From positions 26,029,587 through 26,093,586 of the forward strand of contig OZ023217.1 in the NCBI GenBank assembly GCA_963995525.1: a stretch of DNA of 64,000 nt. Direction: 5' to 3'. The notes below the pieces were generated by a model. The model was not told the origin of the DNA. It saw only the letters and a program-made list of their open reading frames with translations, and did not search any database. Positions 22,860 to 33,164 of the stretch are shown piece after piece. The stretch is from Escarpia spicata (taxonomy: Eukaryota; Annelida; Polychaeta; Sabellida; Siboglinidae). The translations under genes were made by a program, and so were the position numbers. How positions within the stretch are numbered: the first letter of the stretch is position 1; every line of letters begins with the position of its first letter.

Positions 22860-23631
22860 TTATGCAAGACGCTCCCATACCTTGCTACCCGACGACGGTG
22901 GCGTAGGTAGAGTGGACGGGCTCATTCGAGGTCGCCTCCGCGTGAGGGGTGTCCACTGCAGCGTTCGACGCGCTCTACCGAGCGATCGTGTGCCCGCCGC
23001 CGCTACGGCACTCTTCCTTTGTTCCTGTTGAATGGCCAGTCTCCTGACCTCGTTACCCACCAACTCCACGGGCAGATTCATGTCGCCGAGTTGGCGCGCA
23101 AACACCTGCCATCCCGTGGGAGTGCCGACGGTCTTGCGCTGGCGCAACAGATCGTTCACGAGGTCCACCACGTTACTTCCGGGTACCGCTACGCCTTTGT
23201 GCATGAGCTCTCCGCGCGCGCTCCACACGACGTCTCGTTTCAGACGTTCCATCAGTCGTCTGGCTTTGGGCTGCAGCACCTTGGGAACGCTGTCGACGAC
23301 TTCCGCTTCCATACCTGTCGCCCCCGACAGGTATGGAAGGGTCCGTATTGGCCGCCGCCGTGGCCACCGGAGACGTGTCCTTGTTGTCGTTGACCGTCAT
23401 CACGCGCACCGGTTCACGCATGCGTCGATCGGCCAACGCGTTGTAGCGTTGCAACACTTGATTATACATGACGACCTTGTCGCCGTCGGTGAGATCTTGT
23501 CTGTCGAGTATGACTTTCATCTCGTCGTCGAGCACCTGTACTTTGCGTCCTAGGGTATCCGTCGGTGCTGGTGCGCGTAGATTGTCCGACAGTCGCGGAT
23601 CTACCAAGGCCATCTTCCGTGCGTGTTCCAT
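22860..23631 (-). pseudogene. Polinton-conserved virion-type protein, frameshifted at a hairpin
   Basis: The first frame starts at 23,631 (MEHARKMALVDPRLSDNLRA) and runs through a helical region, QVLDDEMKVILDRQDLTDGD and YNQVLQRYNALADRRM. Near 23,325 the meaningful frame changes to VPKVLQPKARRLMERLKRDV and then a DLVNDLLRQRK segment. It continues to a basic tail at 22,860. The change coincides with a perfect 15-bp palindrome. Helix-rich proteins with an N-terminal KMxLVDPR motif and this gene position are typical of Polintons, but their role is not established; a structural role is inferred. It lies six bases after the neighbouring 122-residue gene. Confidence 0.65.
23306..23339. repeat. Perfect 15-bp hairpin with CCCC loop
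   Basis: CTTCCATACCTGTCG is followed by CCCC and its exact reverse complement. It lies exactly where the reading frame of the virion-type gene changes. Confidence 0.9.
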
Positions 23632-23637
23632 CGTCGT

Positions 23638-24006
23638 CTACTTGAGTAGCACCTCTTTTAGTAAGGGTAGAAAGACCGCACCGACCAAAGGTGCTAGCGG
23701 CGCCGACAGGAAACCGCCGGTCTGTCCCTCGCCGACCTGGTTACCCCGTAGCAAGATGCGACGTCTCCTCGCCGCCGGTACGCCTCTCTGTGCCAAAGTG
23801 CGCAGGTTTGTTTTGTACCCACTCAGAGCACGTCTCTGTGCGTCGGTCAAGGGAATGTTCTTCTTCAATATATTGTAGGCACACTCGGCTAGTGCGCACA
23901 ACAGATCGGAGTCGGCGTTTCTGATGATGGCTCGTCTCAATTTCGTGCTCTTGTACCTGTTCAGCGCCTGTATGCAGAGGAGGTGTTTCTTCACGAGTTC
24001 GGACAT
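23638..24006 (-). CDS. Small conserved Polinton protein with hydrophobic C-terminus
   Basis: An intact 122-residue protein. The N-terminal half is helical and basic (MSELVKKHLLCIQALNRYKS, then a SDLLCALAECAYNILKKNIP segment). An Arg-rich stretch (AARRRRILLRGNQ) follows, and then a Gly/Pro/Leu-rich hydrophobic tail, GGFLSAPLAPLVGAVFLPLL. The pattern 'cALaECAyNiLkkNIPLT' followed by 'RRilL...GGF' recurs in Polinton-type elements of many animals, but I know of no demonstrated function. Membrane or capsid-vertex interaction is a guess from the tail. It has its own TATA/initiator promoter 29 bases upstream of the ATG. Confidence 0.75.
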   Translation of the reverse strand: MSELVKKHLLCIQALNRYKSTKLRRAIIRNADSDLLCALAECAYNILKKNIPLTDAQRRALSGYKTNLRTLAQRGVPAARRRRILLRGNQVGEGQTGGFLSAPLAPLVGAVFLPLLKEVLLK

Positions 24007-24034
24007 GCTGTTGTCTTCACGACCATGCTGCGAC

Positions 24035-24068
24035 TGAAGGGACGAGGCGCGTGCACGGACGTCTTATA
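24035..24068 (-). promoter_or_regulatory. TATA plus initiator promoter overlapping the ATPase stop codon
   Basis: Minus-strand TATAAGAC begins at 24,068 and TTCAGTC has its A at 24,035, again position 34 counted from the first T. The TAA that would end the packaging ATPase is part of the TATA box. The 122-residue gene starts 29 bases downstream of the initiator. Confidence 0.7.
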
Positions 24069-24670
24069 CCTTGGGTTGGTACACGTACTGGACACCGTCG
24101 TCCGGAAGGACGCCCGTGCGCAGACGCACTGTACTGTTTCAGATCGACGAGGAGATAACCGTACGGTGGCGCCGTGGCATCTTTGAATGCTTCCTGTACA
24201 AACTTCAGGCGTCCCGGATACATCTGTCGCGCCAAGTGTCCTATCTGTGACACGTCGCGAGGATTCTTGAAGACCACCATGTAGTGCGCGTTCAGACTGA
24301 TCGTACGACTCTCCTTGTTCTTCGGAAACAGGTTCTACACGAGATACAGTACGGACGTGTTCTGATGATGACTCTTTTTCGTGAACAAGGTCGTGACCCG
24401 TTCGTCCGTTTCCGCCATCAGATCGTCGATGGACACGAGGTTACGCGTCGACGCGTCGAACGCGCCACTCGGCAAGCCTTCTTCGAAGCGTACCAGGTCG
24501 TTGTCGATGTAGGCGCTCTGCCATACGCCGTAACACCACGTGATCTTCTCTGGAGGTGGATCGATCATCGTTGTGGCGTGACGTAGCAGACGCATCACGA
24601 ACGTGCTCTTACCGCATCCCGTCGGACCCGCGACGATGCAGGTGAAGTGATGTTTCCATCGCGTGTCCAT
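24064..24670 (-). pseudogene. FtsK/HerA-type packaging ATPase with one stop and one frameshift
   Basis: The gene begins at the ATG 24,670 with MDTRWKHHFTCIVAGPTGCG. AGPTGCGKST is the Walker A motif that binds ATP phosphates, and NLVSIDDLM is Walker B. The same frame meets a TAG near 24,337 and continues unbroken with NLFPKNKESRTISLNAHYMV and FKNPRDVSQIGHLARQMYPG, the conserved sensor region. It then changes frame near 24,130 to finish GVQYVYQPKV and stop at 24,064. This is the A32-like ATPase that pumps DNA into capsids in Polintons and large DNA viruses. The TAG lies where a glutamine would fit by one transition. The start abuts the stop of the upstream membrane-protein gene. Confidence 0.9.
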
Positions 24671-24862
24671 CTAGTAGTCGCTGGTGGTGGCGTTTGACAA
24701 TATCGCGTTGTCCACCGCTGTGTCGTTAGATATGACGACGACGACACCGCCACACCACGGGAAAGAACGAAGGAAGGGAACGTAACACCACAAGACGTAC
24801 AAGATGTACACTCCGACTGTGACAACGAGTGCTACTCCTACGACCGCTCGCGTCCGTGACAT
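24671..24862 (-). CDS. Small single-pass membrane protein
   Basis: A 63-residue protein with a short basic N-terminus (MSRTRA) followed by a strongly hydrophobic segment, VVGVALVVTVGVYILYVLWC, which would act as a signal anchor. The polar remainder contains NDTA and NATT, possible glycosylation sites. It ends directly against the ATPase start, so the two are likely co-transcribed. A weak TATTTAG lies about 50-57 bases upstream of the ATG, with a TCATAG about 30 bases after it. Tiny membrane proteins in this place occur in Polintons; the sequence itself I do not recognise. Confidence 0.6.
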   Translation of the reverse strand: MSRTRAVVGVALVVTVGVYILYVLWCYVPFLRSFPWCGGVVVVISNDTAVDNAILSNATTSDY

Positions 24863-24950
24863 GCTGCACTATGACTATCGATTGCGTGGCATCTGTCTAA
24901 ATAGTGTTATCTTTTTTCGTGTGTCTCTGCCTACTAACCGCGTGACAGCT

Positions 24951-25016
24951 AGAGGCGCCTATAACCCCAACTGACGAAGGGGCGCATTTCCTCATCGTGT
25001 CAGCAGTGGTTCGGCG
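24951..25016 (-). promoter_or_regulatory. Repeated 3' element, copy 1 (after PolB)
   Basis: The stretch shares 'gcgcct.taacccca' and, 15-18 bases on, 'gcgcatttcctc' with 29,731-29,790. Both copies lie immediately downstream of the stop codon of a minus-strand gene. The GCGCC and GGCGC blocks could pair into a stem. It is a possible shared 3'-end or RNA-stability element. Confidence 0.5.
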
Positions 25017-28000
25017 TTACACGTCCACCGGACCCGTGGTGATTCCGTCCTCGTTGACCACGCGCTTGGCGTAGAAGTAGGTCAACGCCGCACGTTCCTG
25101 GATGTACGTCAGCACGGACGAGTGATTGACCCGGAACCCGCGGTTCTTCCCGCTTCCGCTCCGACGATTGGTCATCACGTCCAGGAAAGCCTGCTTGTCG
25201 ATGGTGTTGAGTCGTTTGTTCAGTCCCTTGGTGCAGTATTTATCGACCGTACCCGAACAATAGTAGGTCTTGCTGCACAGACCCAGGAAACAGTCGCTGG
25301 ACCATTCGACCTTGAAGAGTCCCTGTGTTCTCTTGTCGTACGCCTTGCGCGCCTTGCAACATGTCTCGGTGCCGTTCCACGGACGTCCGGCCAGGCGACA
25401 GCGCACGTAGTCTTTCTGATGATCGTCGCAACATTCGGACGGTAGCCATTCGGAGCGGTGACGATAGTAGTGGTCACTCAGTGCCGGGGTCACGAGGTCG
25501 TCGACGGACTCTCCGGCCACAGCCAAATAGGCGCTGTCCGTATCGGTTTCGCAGTACTCGAACAGCGGACGATCCACGTACCTGACCATGAAGTCGTAGT
25601 AGAACTCCAACATGCGTAGTTTGGCCCACTGCAACACGAAGAATCCCACGTGCGTGGGCAGGGCGTATTTGACGGTGCGCTTGTGCATTTCGATCTCGTA
25701 CGCATCGGCGGCGACGACGTCGAGTTGGCGGAAGCGTTGATCGCGATCGATGCCCTCTTCTCCGTGCAGTAGGTGACCTCGCGGTGCTTATCGACGTTGG
25801 TGATAAATTTCCCATTGGAAGAATTGCCCATAAGCTTGTTGATGTCCGCTATCATGGCCTTGTCGGGATGGGCATCTCCTTCGCGTCGTGCGGTGGACAC
25901 CGCCTCGCCGAATCGACGGAAGCGGGCGACCGGTGTGTACTCGATGACCTGGTAGACGTTCGTCACCTCGAGCCCGTGCGCGAGGTACTATCGCAAGAGA
26001 GGTGTGGCGAGCAAGATCTTATCCCCACGATAACTCCCGACGAGCATGCGACGCGGGGTTGCCATGATGTCATGTTTTTCGGCGTAGTGACGCATGAACG
26101 GTCCGAGGTCATCGCGGGTCAGGTGAATGTTCTTGAAAATGGGCTGCATCGGCAAAGTGCGCGCGCAGGTCCTCCGGTACACGTATGTCGCACTGAATCA
26201 TACCGAACACGCTACCGTTGCGCACGCCTGTCAGGATCTGTTGTGACGTCATTTTCCTGCACACGTGTCGTCCAGAAACTGTTTCACGCACGGATCGCGT
26301 CTCGCGACCTTCCACTCGCATTCCCACAACTCGACGACCCTCACAAAGTGACGAAGATAAGCCGTGTTCTTTCGCGTTTCGGCGAGCAGTTGCGTCATGG
26401 ATTTCCCGTTGACCTCGTTGAACTCACGTCCGGTGCACGGACAACCGTGGTAGTAGCATCCGTGAAACTGATAGGCCGTCTTCGTTTCGCTGCACCAACC
26501 GTCCACCAGCAGTTTGCCGATGCGCTTCTCTCGACCGTTGGACTGGTGACGTATGGTGCGTCCCGTGCTTTCGGACTCCCACGTCAGCCATTCGGCGGCC
26601 ATCTGACCTGTGGGCTGTGCCGCTTCGGGTCTGAACTCCTTCTCTTCTCGTCGTCGCGTGTACCATCCCGTCGGCATCTCTTGCGATATCGACCACAGAT
26701 ACAATGCATTCGCATCGTATCCAATAATGGACTGACACGTTCGAGCCGCATCGCCGTAGTCGCTACGACGTATCTTCGTGACCCCCTTCTCGTGATGTCT
26801 GGTGAAGATGAGTGACGGTCCTCCGACAATGTTCTCTCTGACGAGCTGATGGACGTCCTTGTTCGTCTCGTTGAAGAGCGTAAAGAACGTCCTCTCCGGC
26901 ACGTAGGTGAACAGGTAGGTCAAGGTCAAACCAGGTATACTGATCCCTTGTTTGAACATGTCGAGACCGCGGTGTCGATAGAAGTCGAACTGATTGGCGA
27001 TGGCCTCCAAGAACGGCACGACGTCCCTGTTGTTGTACCAGACGAGAAAGTCTCGCAAAGTCTCCATTTCGTTGTCTCGCCACACCTCCCGACATCGTGT
27101 GTAGTCGTCGTCGGATATACCTTCGTTCTTCAGTCGACTGAAGAAGGCCTCTTTAGGAGGTAGAGTGGTGTCGTCGAGTCTCTCCAAGCTCTCCATGTAT
27201 TCGTACGGGAAGTGACCTTTCGTGACCTCGCTACCGTACGCTTTCAGGTACTTGTCGTACGAGAATCCCGTGGCGATATAATGAGTCATGTCGAGGAATT
27301 TGAGGTCGTCCGTCGATAGACATATAAAAGTGTTGCCCCGTTTGATCATGTGAAACGTCCCTGCATCCTCTTCCTCCTCCTCCGTCGCTTCCTCCTCCTC
27401 CTCCTCCTCCTCTGTTGCTTTCTTTGCGGACAGGAAGTAGGGTACCAGGAACTGTTTGACGACGTTCAGATCGTACCTGGCCGAGTTGAAGCCGATGACG
27501 GGCAACTGATGAAGCCAACCGTACAATTGACCCATGAATGTTTTGTAGGGATTGGTCGGTTGTCGCTGTGACTCGTTGTCCCCCACCTCCTTCACGGCGG
27601 ACGCCTCTTGTTCGTCCCACTTCACGGTAGCCTCCGCGAGTTCGTGTAGGGTGCCCTCGTATCTGTCTACGATGGCTTCGTAGGCTGCTTCGCTCATCGC
27701 CTGAAGGATGCCCATCATGTCGGATACCAACTTGTTGCTGTCGCCGTAAGTGATGAGACATTGCACCTGTTCGAATCCGGGTACGTTACTCGCCAGGGAC
27801 ACGCTCAACGGTACGTGACGAGCCACCCAGTGGACCTTGGCGCTGTCCGACTGAAGCTGTGACGTATCGAACCAGGACTCGAAGTCGAAGCTGGCGCGAT
27901 AAGGATAGTAGCGCAACCACTCGGGAACGCGAATGTTTTCGTCGTCCAAGCGCTGGAAGACTGTCGGCGACGGGCGGTAGACACCACCGGGATAGATCTT

Positions 28001-29370
28001 TCGCACGCCTCCCGGCTCGTGTCTCTAGTACCCAAGCATCTTTCCATAGCGAGTCGCCACACTTCCTACATCGATAAGAGTGACAGTACATTTTCACGTC
28101 TTGTATGTAGCAGTAGTGTGTCTCGTGAAGATTAACGTACATCGTTTCGGGATAGTGACACAAGGAACGGCGTACGAGTTCGGCAGTCGCCTTTTCACCT
28201 TCTTCTTCCGGTTCGACGAGTGTGTAGACGCACACGTTGGTCTCAAAGGTGGTCTCGATGCGATAGAGATCGTCCATCGTCACCCCTTCAAAGTCTTTCA
28301 TATCCACTCCGTCACGGTCGTACTTCGCGTAGAGTACCCGCACAGTGGGTTCCAGGTGGTGTCGGTCGCACCCACGATGCAGAGCCAAGCACCGGAAGAG
28401 ACACAGATTGTCGGTGTACTTTGTTTTGGTGGCGGGGTCTCTTTCCAATCCGATGACGGCTTTGTTCCGTTTGATGTACCTCGGCAATGTGACGTCCACA
28501 CATCCTATCGGATGATCTACGATGAGATTGACGAAGAAGGTGACATTCGTGACCACCTCGCATACCCATTGACTGTCCGGACGTTGATTGATGACCCACT
28601 GCACCACGTCTGTTTCTCGGATACGCTCCAGAAATGCATCAAACTCTTCGGTGTTTGTGATCAGACACGGTTCGTCAAGGTAACGTCCGTAACAGTTACA
28701 GGACGAATGGTAGTACCTGTACCTGTTCGTGGTCTTGTTCCTCAACACAAATCCGTAACTAAGATTAAACGTGCGTCTGTTCGCGGAACATGATTTTCAG
28801 TGACGGTTCTAGGACGCTCGTGTCCGGTGTCGACACTGTAATTGTACCTGGATTGCACGGGTCCTCTAGCCACGTAGGTTCGGATGGTCGACCAGTGATC
28901 GCGGACGACGTCTCGTAGCTCCCTCGATAGAGTATCGGCGAAGGGGAGTCGGGGCGGTGGTTGTATCAAGTGGTCGCTCTGTGCGTCTCGCTCGCTTGCA
29001 TAGGGGTGGGTCGCTCGCTTCCACACGTCTGCTACATACCGACTTCATATGACGTACCAGGTTGTCACGTCTCGTGAACTCATGTGCACATCGCTCGCAG
29101 CGGTGCAGTGTATCGCTTTTTTTGTGAGCTGTTACATGACTTCCTGTTGTGACATACCAGGTCCCGTCGTCTCGTGAAGTCTCTTCGACATCTCGAACAG
29201 CGATGCCTAGTGCTTTTTGGTGGTTCGCTAGATGGCACCACTCGTGGCGGTGGTTTACTGTAGGCATGGTCGTCGACGTGTGTTGATCAATGCGTTCGGT
29301 CTATGTGGCGTTGTATGTCGGTGTGTGTATCGAGGACGAGTCCGCAGTGACGACACGCGTGCTGCTTCAT
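25017..29370 (-). pseudogene. Protein-primed family B DNA polymerase with N-terminal zinc fingers, multiply broken
   Basis: From the ATG at 29,370 the N-terminus reads MKQHACRHCGLVLDTHTDIQ (a C2H2 finger), then a stop. Two more finger-like blocks follow in shifting frames: CSRCRRDFTRRRDLVCHNRK and CERCAHEFTRRDNLVRHMKS. 28,748-28,030 carries the accessory N-terminal region, including TDNLCLFRCLALH, NLHETHYCYI and CRKCGDSLW. 28,006-26,260 is a 585-residue open frame with exonuclease motifs FDFESWF, VIGFNSARYDLNVV and YNNRDVVPF and palm motif A, GYDANALYL. A Glu-rich insertion (27,366-27,420) lies in the exonuclease part. Motif B (KLMGNSSNG) is near 25,830 and motif C (TDTDSAYLAV) near 25,540. 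I count at least six frame changes and two in-frame stops (one after finger 1, one near 25,988). It would replicate the element by protein priming. Confidence 0.92.
27366..27420. repeat. Trinucleotide (CTC)n run coding for glutamates in PolB
   Basis: Two nearby runs of CTC on the plus strand encode EEEEEEEE and EEEEE between the ExoII and ExoIII regions of the polymerase. It is probably replication slippage in a loop. Confidence 0.85.
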
Positions 29371-29384
29371 CGTCTACCTACAAC

Positions 29385-29418
29385 TGAAGGATGCGAGATC
29401 CTTGTACGATTTTATATA
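29385..29418 (-). promoter_or_regulatory. TATA plus initiator promoter of PolB
   Basis: Minus-strand TATATAAAA begins at 29,418 and the initiator TTCAGTT has its A at 29,385. This is the same 34-position spacing as the two other promoters. The PolB ATG at 29,370 follows 15 bases later. Confidence 0.75.
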
Positions 29419-29730
29419 TTCTACACTGCGTGACATCATATAGACAGAGGGGGCGTGGCTTGTATGAGTGTGCGTGTATGTATCTATAGTCAGAGGGGCG
29501 TGGCGGGGAGGTGTGCGTGTATGTATTCACCGATCGCAACGAGCTATGAAGGCGGCAAGAACAACAGACACCGGAATCCTGGATTACATACATACATCTT
29601 TATTCATTGAATATTACAATCAAAGCGAAAGTACAAATAAAAGCGATTAATACAAATAAAAGGCAAATACAAATAACAAGCGATTAATACAAATATATAA
29701 GCGAAGCTAAGCGCCTACAGTGGCAGACAA
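29419..29730. other. Non-coding stretch between PolB promoter and accessory genes
   Basis: It contains a diverged duplication of 'gggcgtgg....gtgcgtgtatgtat' at 29,453 and 29,496, and a minus-strand AATAAA at 29,604-29,599. That signal is suitably placed to end the accessory transcript, about 180 bp after its stop. 'aagcgattaatacaaataaaa' is repeated near 29,640 and 29,680. No gene seen. Confidence 0.55.
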
Positions 29731-29780
29731 GAAGCGCCTCTAACCCCAGCTATAGCGTAGGAGCGCATTTCCTCTTGTCG
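29731..29780 (-). promoter_or_regulatory. Repeated 3' element, copy 2 (after accessory gene)
   Basis: Partner of 24,951-25,016: the same 'gcgcct.taacccca...gcgcatttcctc' layout, directly following the stop codon of the 191-residue accessory gene. Confidence 0.5.
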
Positions 29781-30356
29781 TCACTGCAGGCGCTTACGGA
29801 GTGAGTCCGTTATATAAGCGACGTGTTCGTCACGCGAGACGTTATGGGCGATTTCATTGCATATCGCCCGCACAGCCACGTCTATGCTACATCTCTGGGT
29901 GGCAAACAATACCCCGGCTAGGGTTTCGACGGAGTGTTCCAGTTGTCGGATACCGTCGAACGGTGCCGAGTAGGACCACGGGACAGTCGTACATGTCTTT
30001 GACCACACCAGGTGGCCATCGGCGGCCACGTCAATTATTGACGTGTCTCTTCTCAGTACTTCGTATTCGGATGACGTCGTGGTGACGTCATAGTCGTCGT
30101 CACACGACAACTCCAATGATTCGGTGGATGTCGATGGTGGTGTCACGCAATCACATGACATCTCTAGCGATGGGGATGAGCTGTGCCGCTGCTCATGCAG
30201 TTGCATCAACAGGGCCTGACGCAGCGGCATGTGGGTGTGGTGGCGGCGTTGTTTCTTCGGTGCCCACTCTAGCGGGTTCTGGCCATACGACTGTCGTATG
30301 AGAGTCAGTCCGCTAGAGGGAGCATCGGTGACCTGGCAACACAACAACAACAACAT
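29781..30356 (-). CDS. Accessory protein A, unknown function
   Basis: An open frame of 191 residues from the ATG at 30,356. The N-terminus is basic and polar (EWAPKKQRRHHTHMPLRQAL), the middle is Ser/Asp-rich and acidic (LELSCDDDYDV), and the C-terminus is a helical block ending VAVRAICNEIAHNVSRDEHV and a YITDSLRKRL segment. That last block resembles the repeated domain of the neighbouring accessory protein B in its spacing of hydrophobic and 'RD..' positions. Its start overlaps the B stop in TAATG, suggesting co-transcription and coupled translation. A CAG at codon 8 preceded by a T/G-rich tract could instead be a splice acceptor. I recognise no family; accessory genes in this position in adintoviruses often target host defence, but nothing here shows that directly. 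Confidence 0.6.
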   Translation of the reverse strand: MLLLLCCQVTDAPSSGLTLIRQSYGQNPLEWAPKKQRRHHTHMPLRQALLMQLHEQRHSSSPSLEMSCDCVTPPSTSTESLELSCDDDYDVTTTSSEYEVLRRDTSIIDVAADGHLVWSKTCTTVPWSYSAPFDGIRQLEHSVETLAGVLFATQRCSIDVAVRAICNEIAHNVSRDEHVAYITDSLRKRLQ

Positions 30357-31261
30357 TAGCAGGGTGTTTTCTCGTCCAACAGTGATATACCACGTGTACG
30401 CAGGATGCCTTGCACACGTGCTATGATGTCACGTGCCCGCTCCGGTGTGTCCGCCATATACCTGTAATGGTGCACTGCATACCTCACATTGTCATAGATC
30501 AGGTCACTACGCACCAGGTAGATAGCGTTTGACTCACCTTCAAACGTGCGCCACAGTTCGTTGCTTACGAATCGGACGATAGCATCGCGAGCTACTGCAC
30601 ACAGCTCAGAGTACCAGACCTGCCTTTCCTCCGTGAGTGGTTCGTCTTGTTGGTACCAGACCCGTGGCCTTTCCTCCGCGAGCGGCTCGTCTTCCTTCTC
30701 ATCCGTCACGTTTATACCGCGGCTATGCAGACTTGCTTTCACCCATGATATAATATCACGAGCAAACCATGGTGTGCGCACTACGCATACCAGCTCGGAC
30801 ACTACCATATGGAAACTATCAAATATACGCGAGTGATCCACTATGTACACGTCTTCGTGAACGTCCGCATAGCGGCGACACAGTCCGTCGGCTGCCTGAC
30901 GCGCACAGGCGGCGGTTAGAGTGGCCATAAATAGGCCATCATCTGTCATTTGGTCCGTGCGCTTCTGAATGGCATTCACATTCTCTACCGACTCCTGTAA
31001 ATCACTACGCCTCCGGACATCATCATCGTCAACATCATCAGCCCAATCAATATCAAAATCACCATCATTAGCAACATCATCATCCTGATCACTAGACCAA
31101 GAACATGACCCCACACAGATGACACTTGCCTCATCAACATTGTCTTCAACATCATCATCAGTTGTGAAGGACAGCCGGCGTTTCACACCGCGCTCGGGGG
31201 TTGACAACGGAACGGGATCGTACCGTGTCCGGTATGGGGTCGGCGTCGACCAAGGGGCCGT
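30356..31261 (-). CDS. Accessory protein B with an internally duplicated domain, 5' end unresolved
   Basis: The frame is open from 31,261 to the TAA at 30,356, about 300 residues. No ATG opens it near the left limit. The frame begins right after TTGTAG, a plausible splice acceptor, so an upstream exon is likely but not found. It has a basic start (PERGVKRRLS), then a long acidic stretch (SSDQDDDV, DWADDVDDDDV), then two copies of a roughly 75-residue helical domain. Copy 1 contains TPWFARDIISWVKASLHSRG and copy 2 contains TPERARDIIARVQGILRTRG, both followed by DEK. Between them are two short repeats, EDEPLAEERPRVWY and DEPLTEERQVWY. The function is unknown. The acidic N-terminus and paired helical domains suggest a nuclear regulator, which is only inference. 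Confidence 0.65.
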   Translation of the reverse strand, partial: TAPWSTPTPYRTRYDPVPLSTPERGVKRRLSFTTDDDVEDNVDEASVICVGSCSWSSDQDDDVANDGDFDIDWADDVDDDDVRRRSDLQESVENVNAIQKRTDQMTDDGLFMATLTAACARQAADGLCRRYADVHEDVYIVDHSRIFDSFHMVVSELVCVVRTPWFARDIISWVKASLHSRGINVTDEKEDEPLAEERPRVWYQQDEPLTEERQVWYSELCAVARDAIVRFVSNELWRTFEGESNAIYLVRSDLIYDNVRYAVHHYRYMADTPERARDIIARVQGILRTRGISLLDEKTPC

Positions 31262-31405
31262 CTACAACACACGATAGGGGAAATTACGTCATAGTGTCAA
31301 ATAGACAGACAGACACATCATTCAACCACTAGGGACAGGGTCTCTCTATACTCCGTCAGGGGGGGGGGTACTCTTTCATCACTGTCAGGTGGCGCCTCTT
31401 ACAAC

Positions 31406-32507
<1,102 letters not shown>

Positions 32508-32509
32508 TA

Positions 32510-32515
32510 AATAAA
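32510..32515 (+). terminator. Polyadenylation signal of the plus-strand accessory gene
   Basis: AATAAA starts two bases after the TGA of exon 3, in the same strand as the spliced gene. Confidence 0.65.
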
Positions 32516-32749
32516 ACTATTACACTTTCAAACTGTGGTGTTTGTCGGTTATTACCTTAGAAATAATTCTTCTTCTTTCATTCATACATACATACAAGCA
32601 TACCTACATACATATTTTAAAGTTTCATATATATATATATACTCTTTCGTTTATTCCTCGTTATACACGGTTTATAAACATTATTCACACACATCTTTCA
32701 GTATACAACATAGGCAGACTTACCTATTACTCTAATGATACACCTTTTC

Positions 32750-32975
32750 GTCACCTTTTAAAACTTTTCTCTTTGATCTTTCGTTATTACTCGTCAATAC
32801 ATAATTCAGTTTACTTCTTTATCTCTAATGAAACACCTTTCACCATCTTTTAAAACTTTCCTCTTTGATCTTTCGTTATGACTCTTTGATCTTTCGTTCC
32901 TTTCAACACCTTTTATAACTTTCCTCTTTGATCTTTCGTTATTACACTTTCCTCTTTGGTCTTTCGTTCCTCATA
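32750..32975. repeat. Diverged tandem repeat near the right end of the Polinton
   Basis: The phrase 'ctctttgatctttcgtt' recurs four or five times between 32,768 and 32,970, often preceded by 'ccttttaaaactttt'. 32,516-32,750 is AT-rich and holds nothing that I recognise. Confidence 0.7.
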
Positions 32976-33007
32976 TACACGATAGGACTTCCATGGCTAC
33001 TCACTCC

Positions 33008-33158
33008 ACCGCCAGGGGGCGCGCTACATACGCTCACACATACGGTCACGTGACTACTCACTTCACTCGGGGGGCGGACATCTTAATCTCCCAAATATCA
33101 CTCAAAAATGACCAGAAAACTCCTCAGGATACCCCTCCAAATCCTCGATACTACTCCT
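33008..33158 (-). repeat. Right terminal inverted repeat of the Polinton
   Basis: Reverse complement of 17,706-17,851 with scattered substitutions. Read inward it starts AGGAGTAGTATCGAGG. Confidence 0.9.
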
Positions 33159-33164
33159 AACGGT
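33159..33164. repeat. Right target-site duplication of the Polinton (AACGGT)
   Basis: Identical to 17,700-17,705. Confidence 0.85.

Noticed and set aside
22700..22867. Small hydrophobic ORF upstream of integrase
   Set aside because: The frame (MCDPRDSLTRRLFTG...) runs into integrase in the frame used after its first shift, but the stretch before the integrase ATG has no support as a separate gene.
25784..26815. 343-codon plus-strand open frame inside PolB
   Set aside because: It lies antisense to recognisable polymerase coding sequence and has no motif; it is a shadow of GC-rich codon use. The same holds for 28,080-28,793, 19,347-19,895, 20,525-20,998 and the similar ones.
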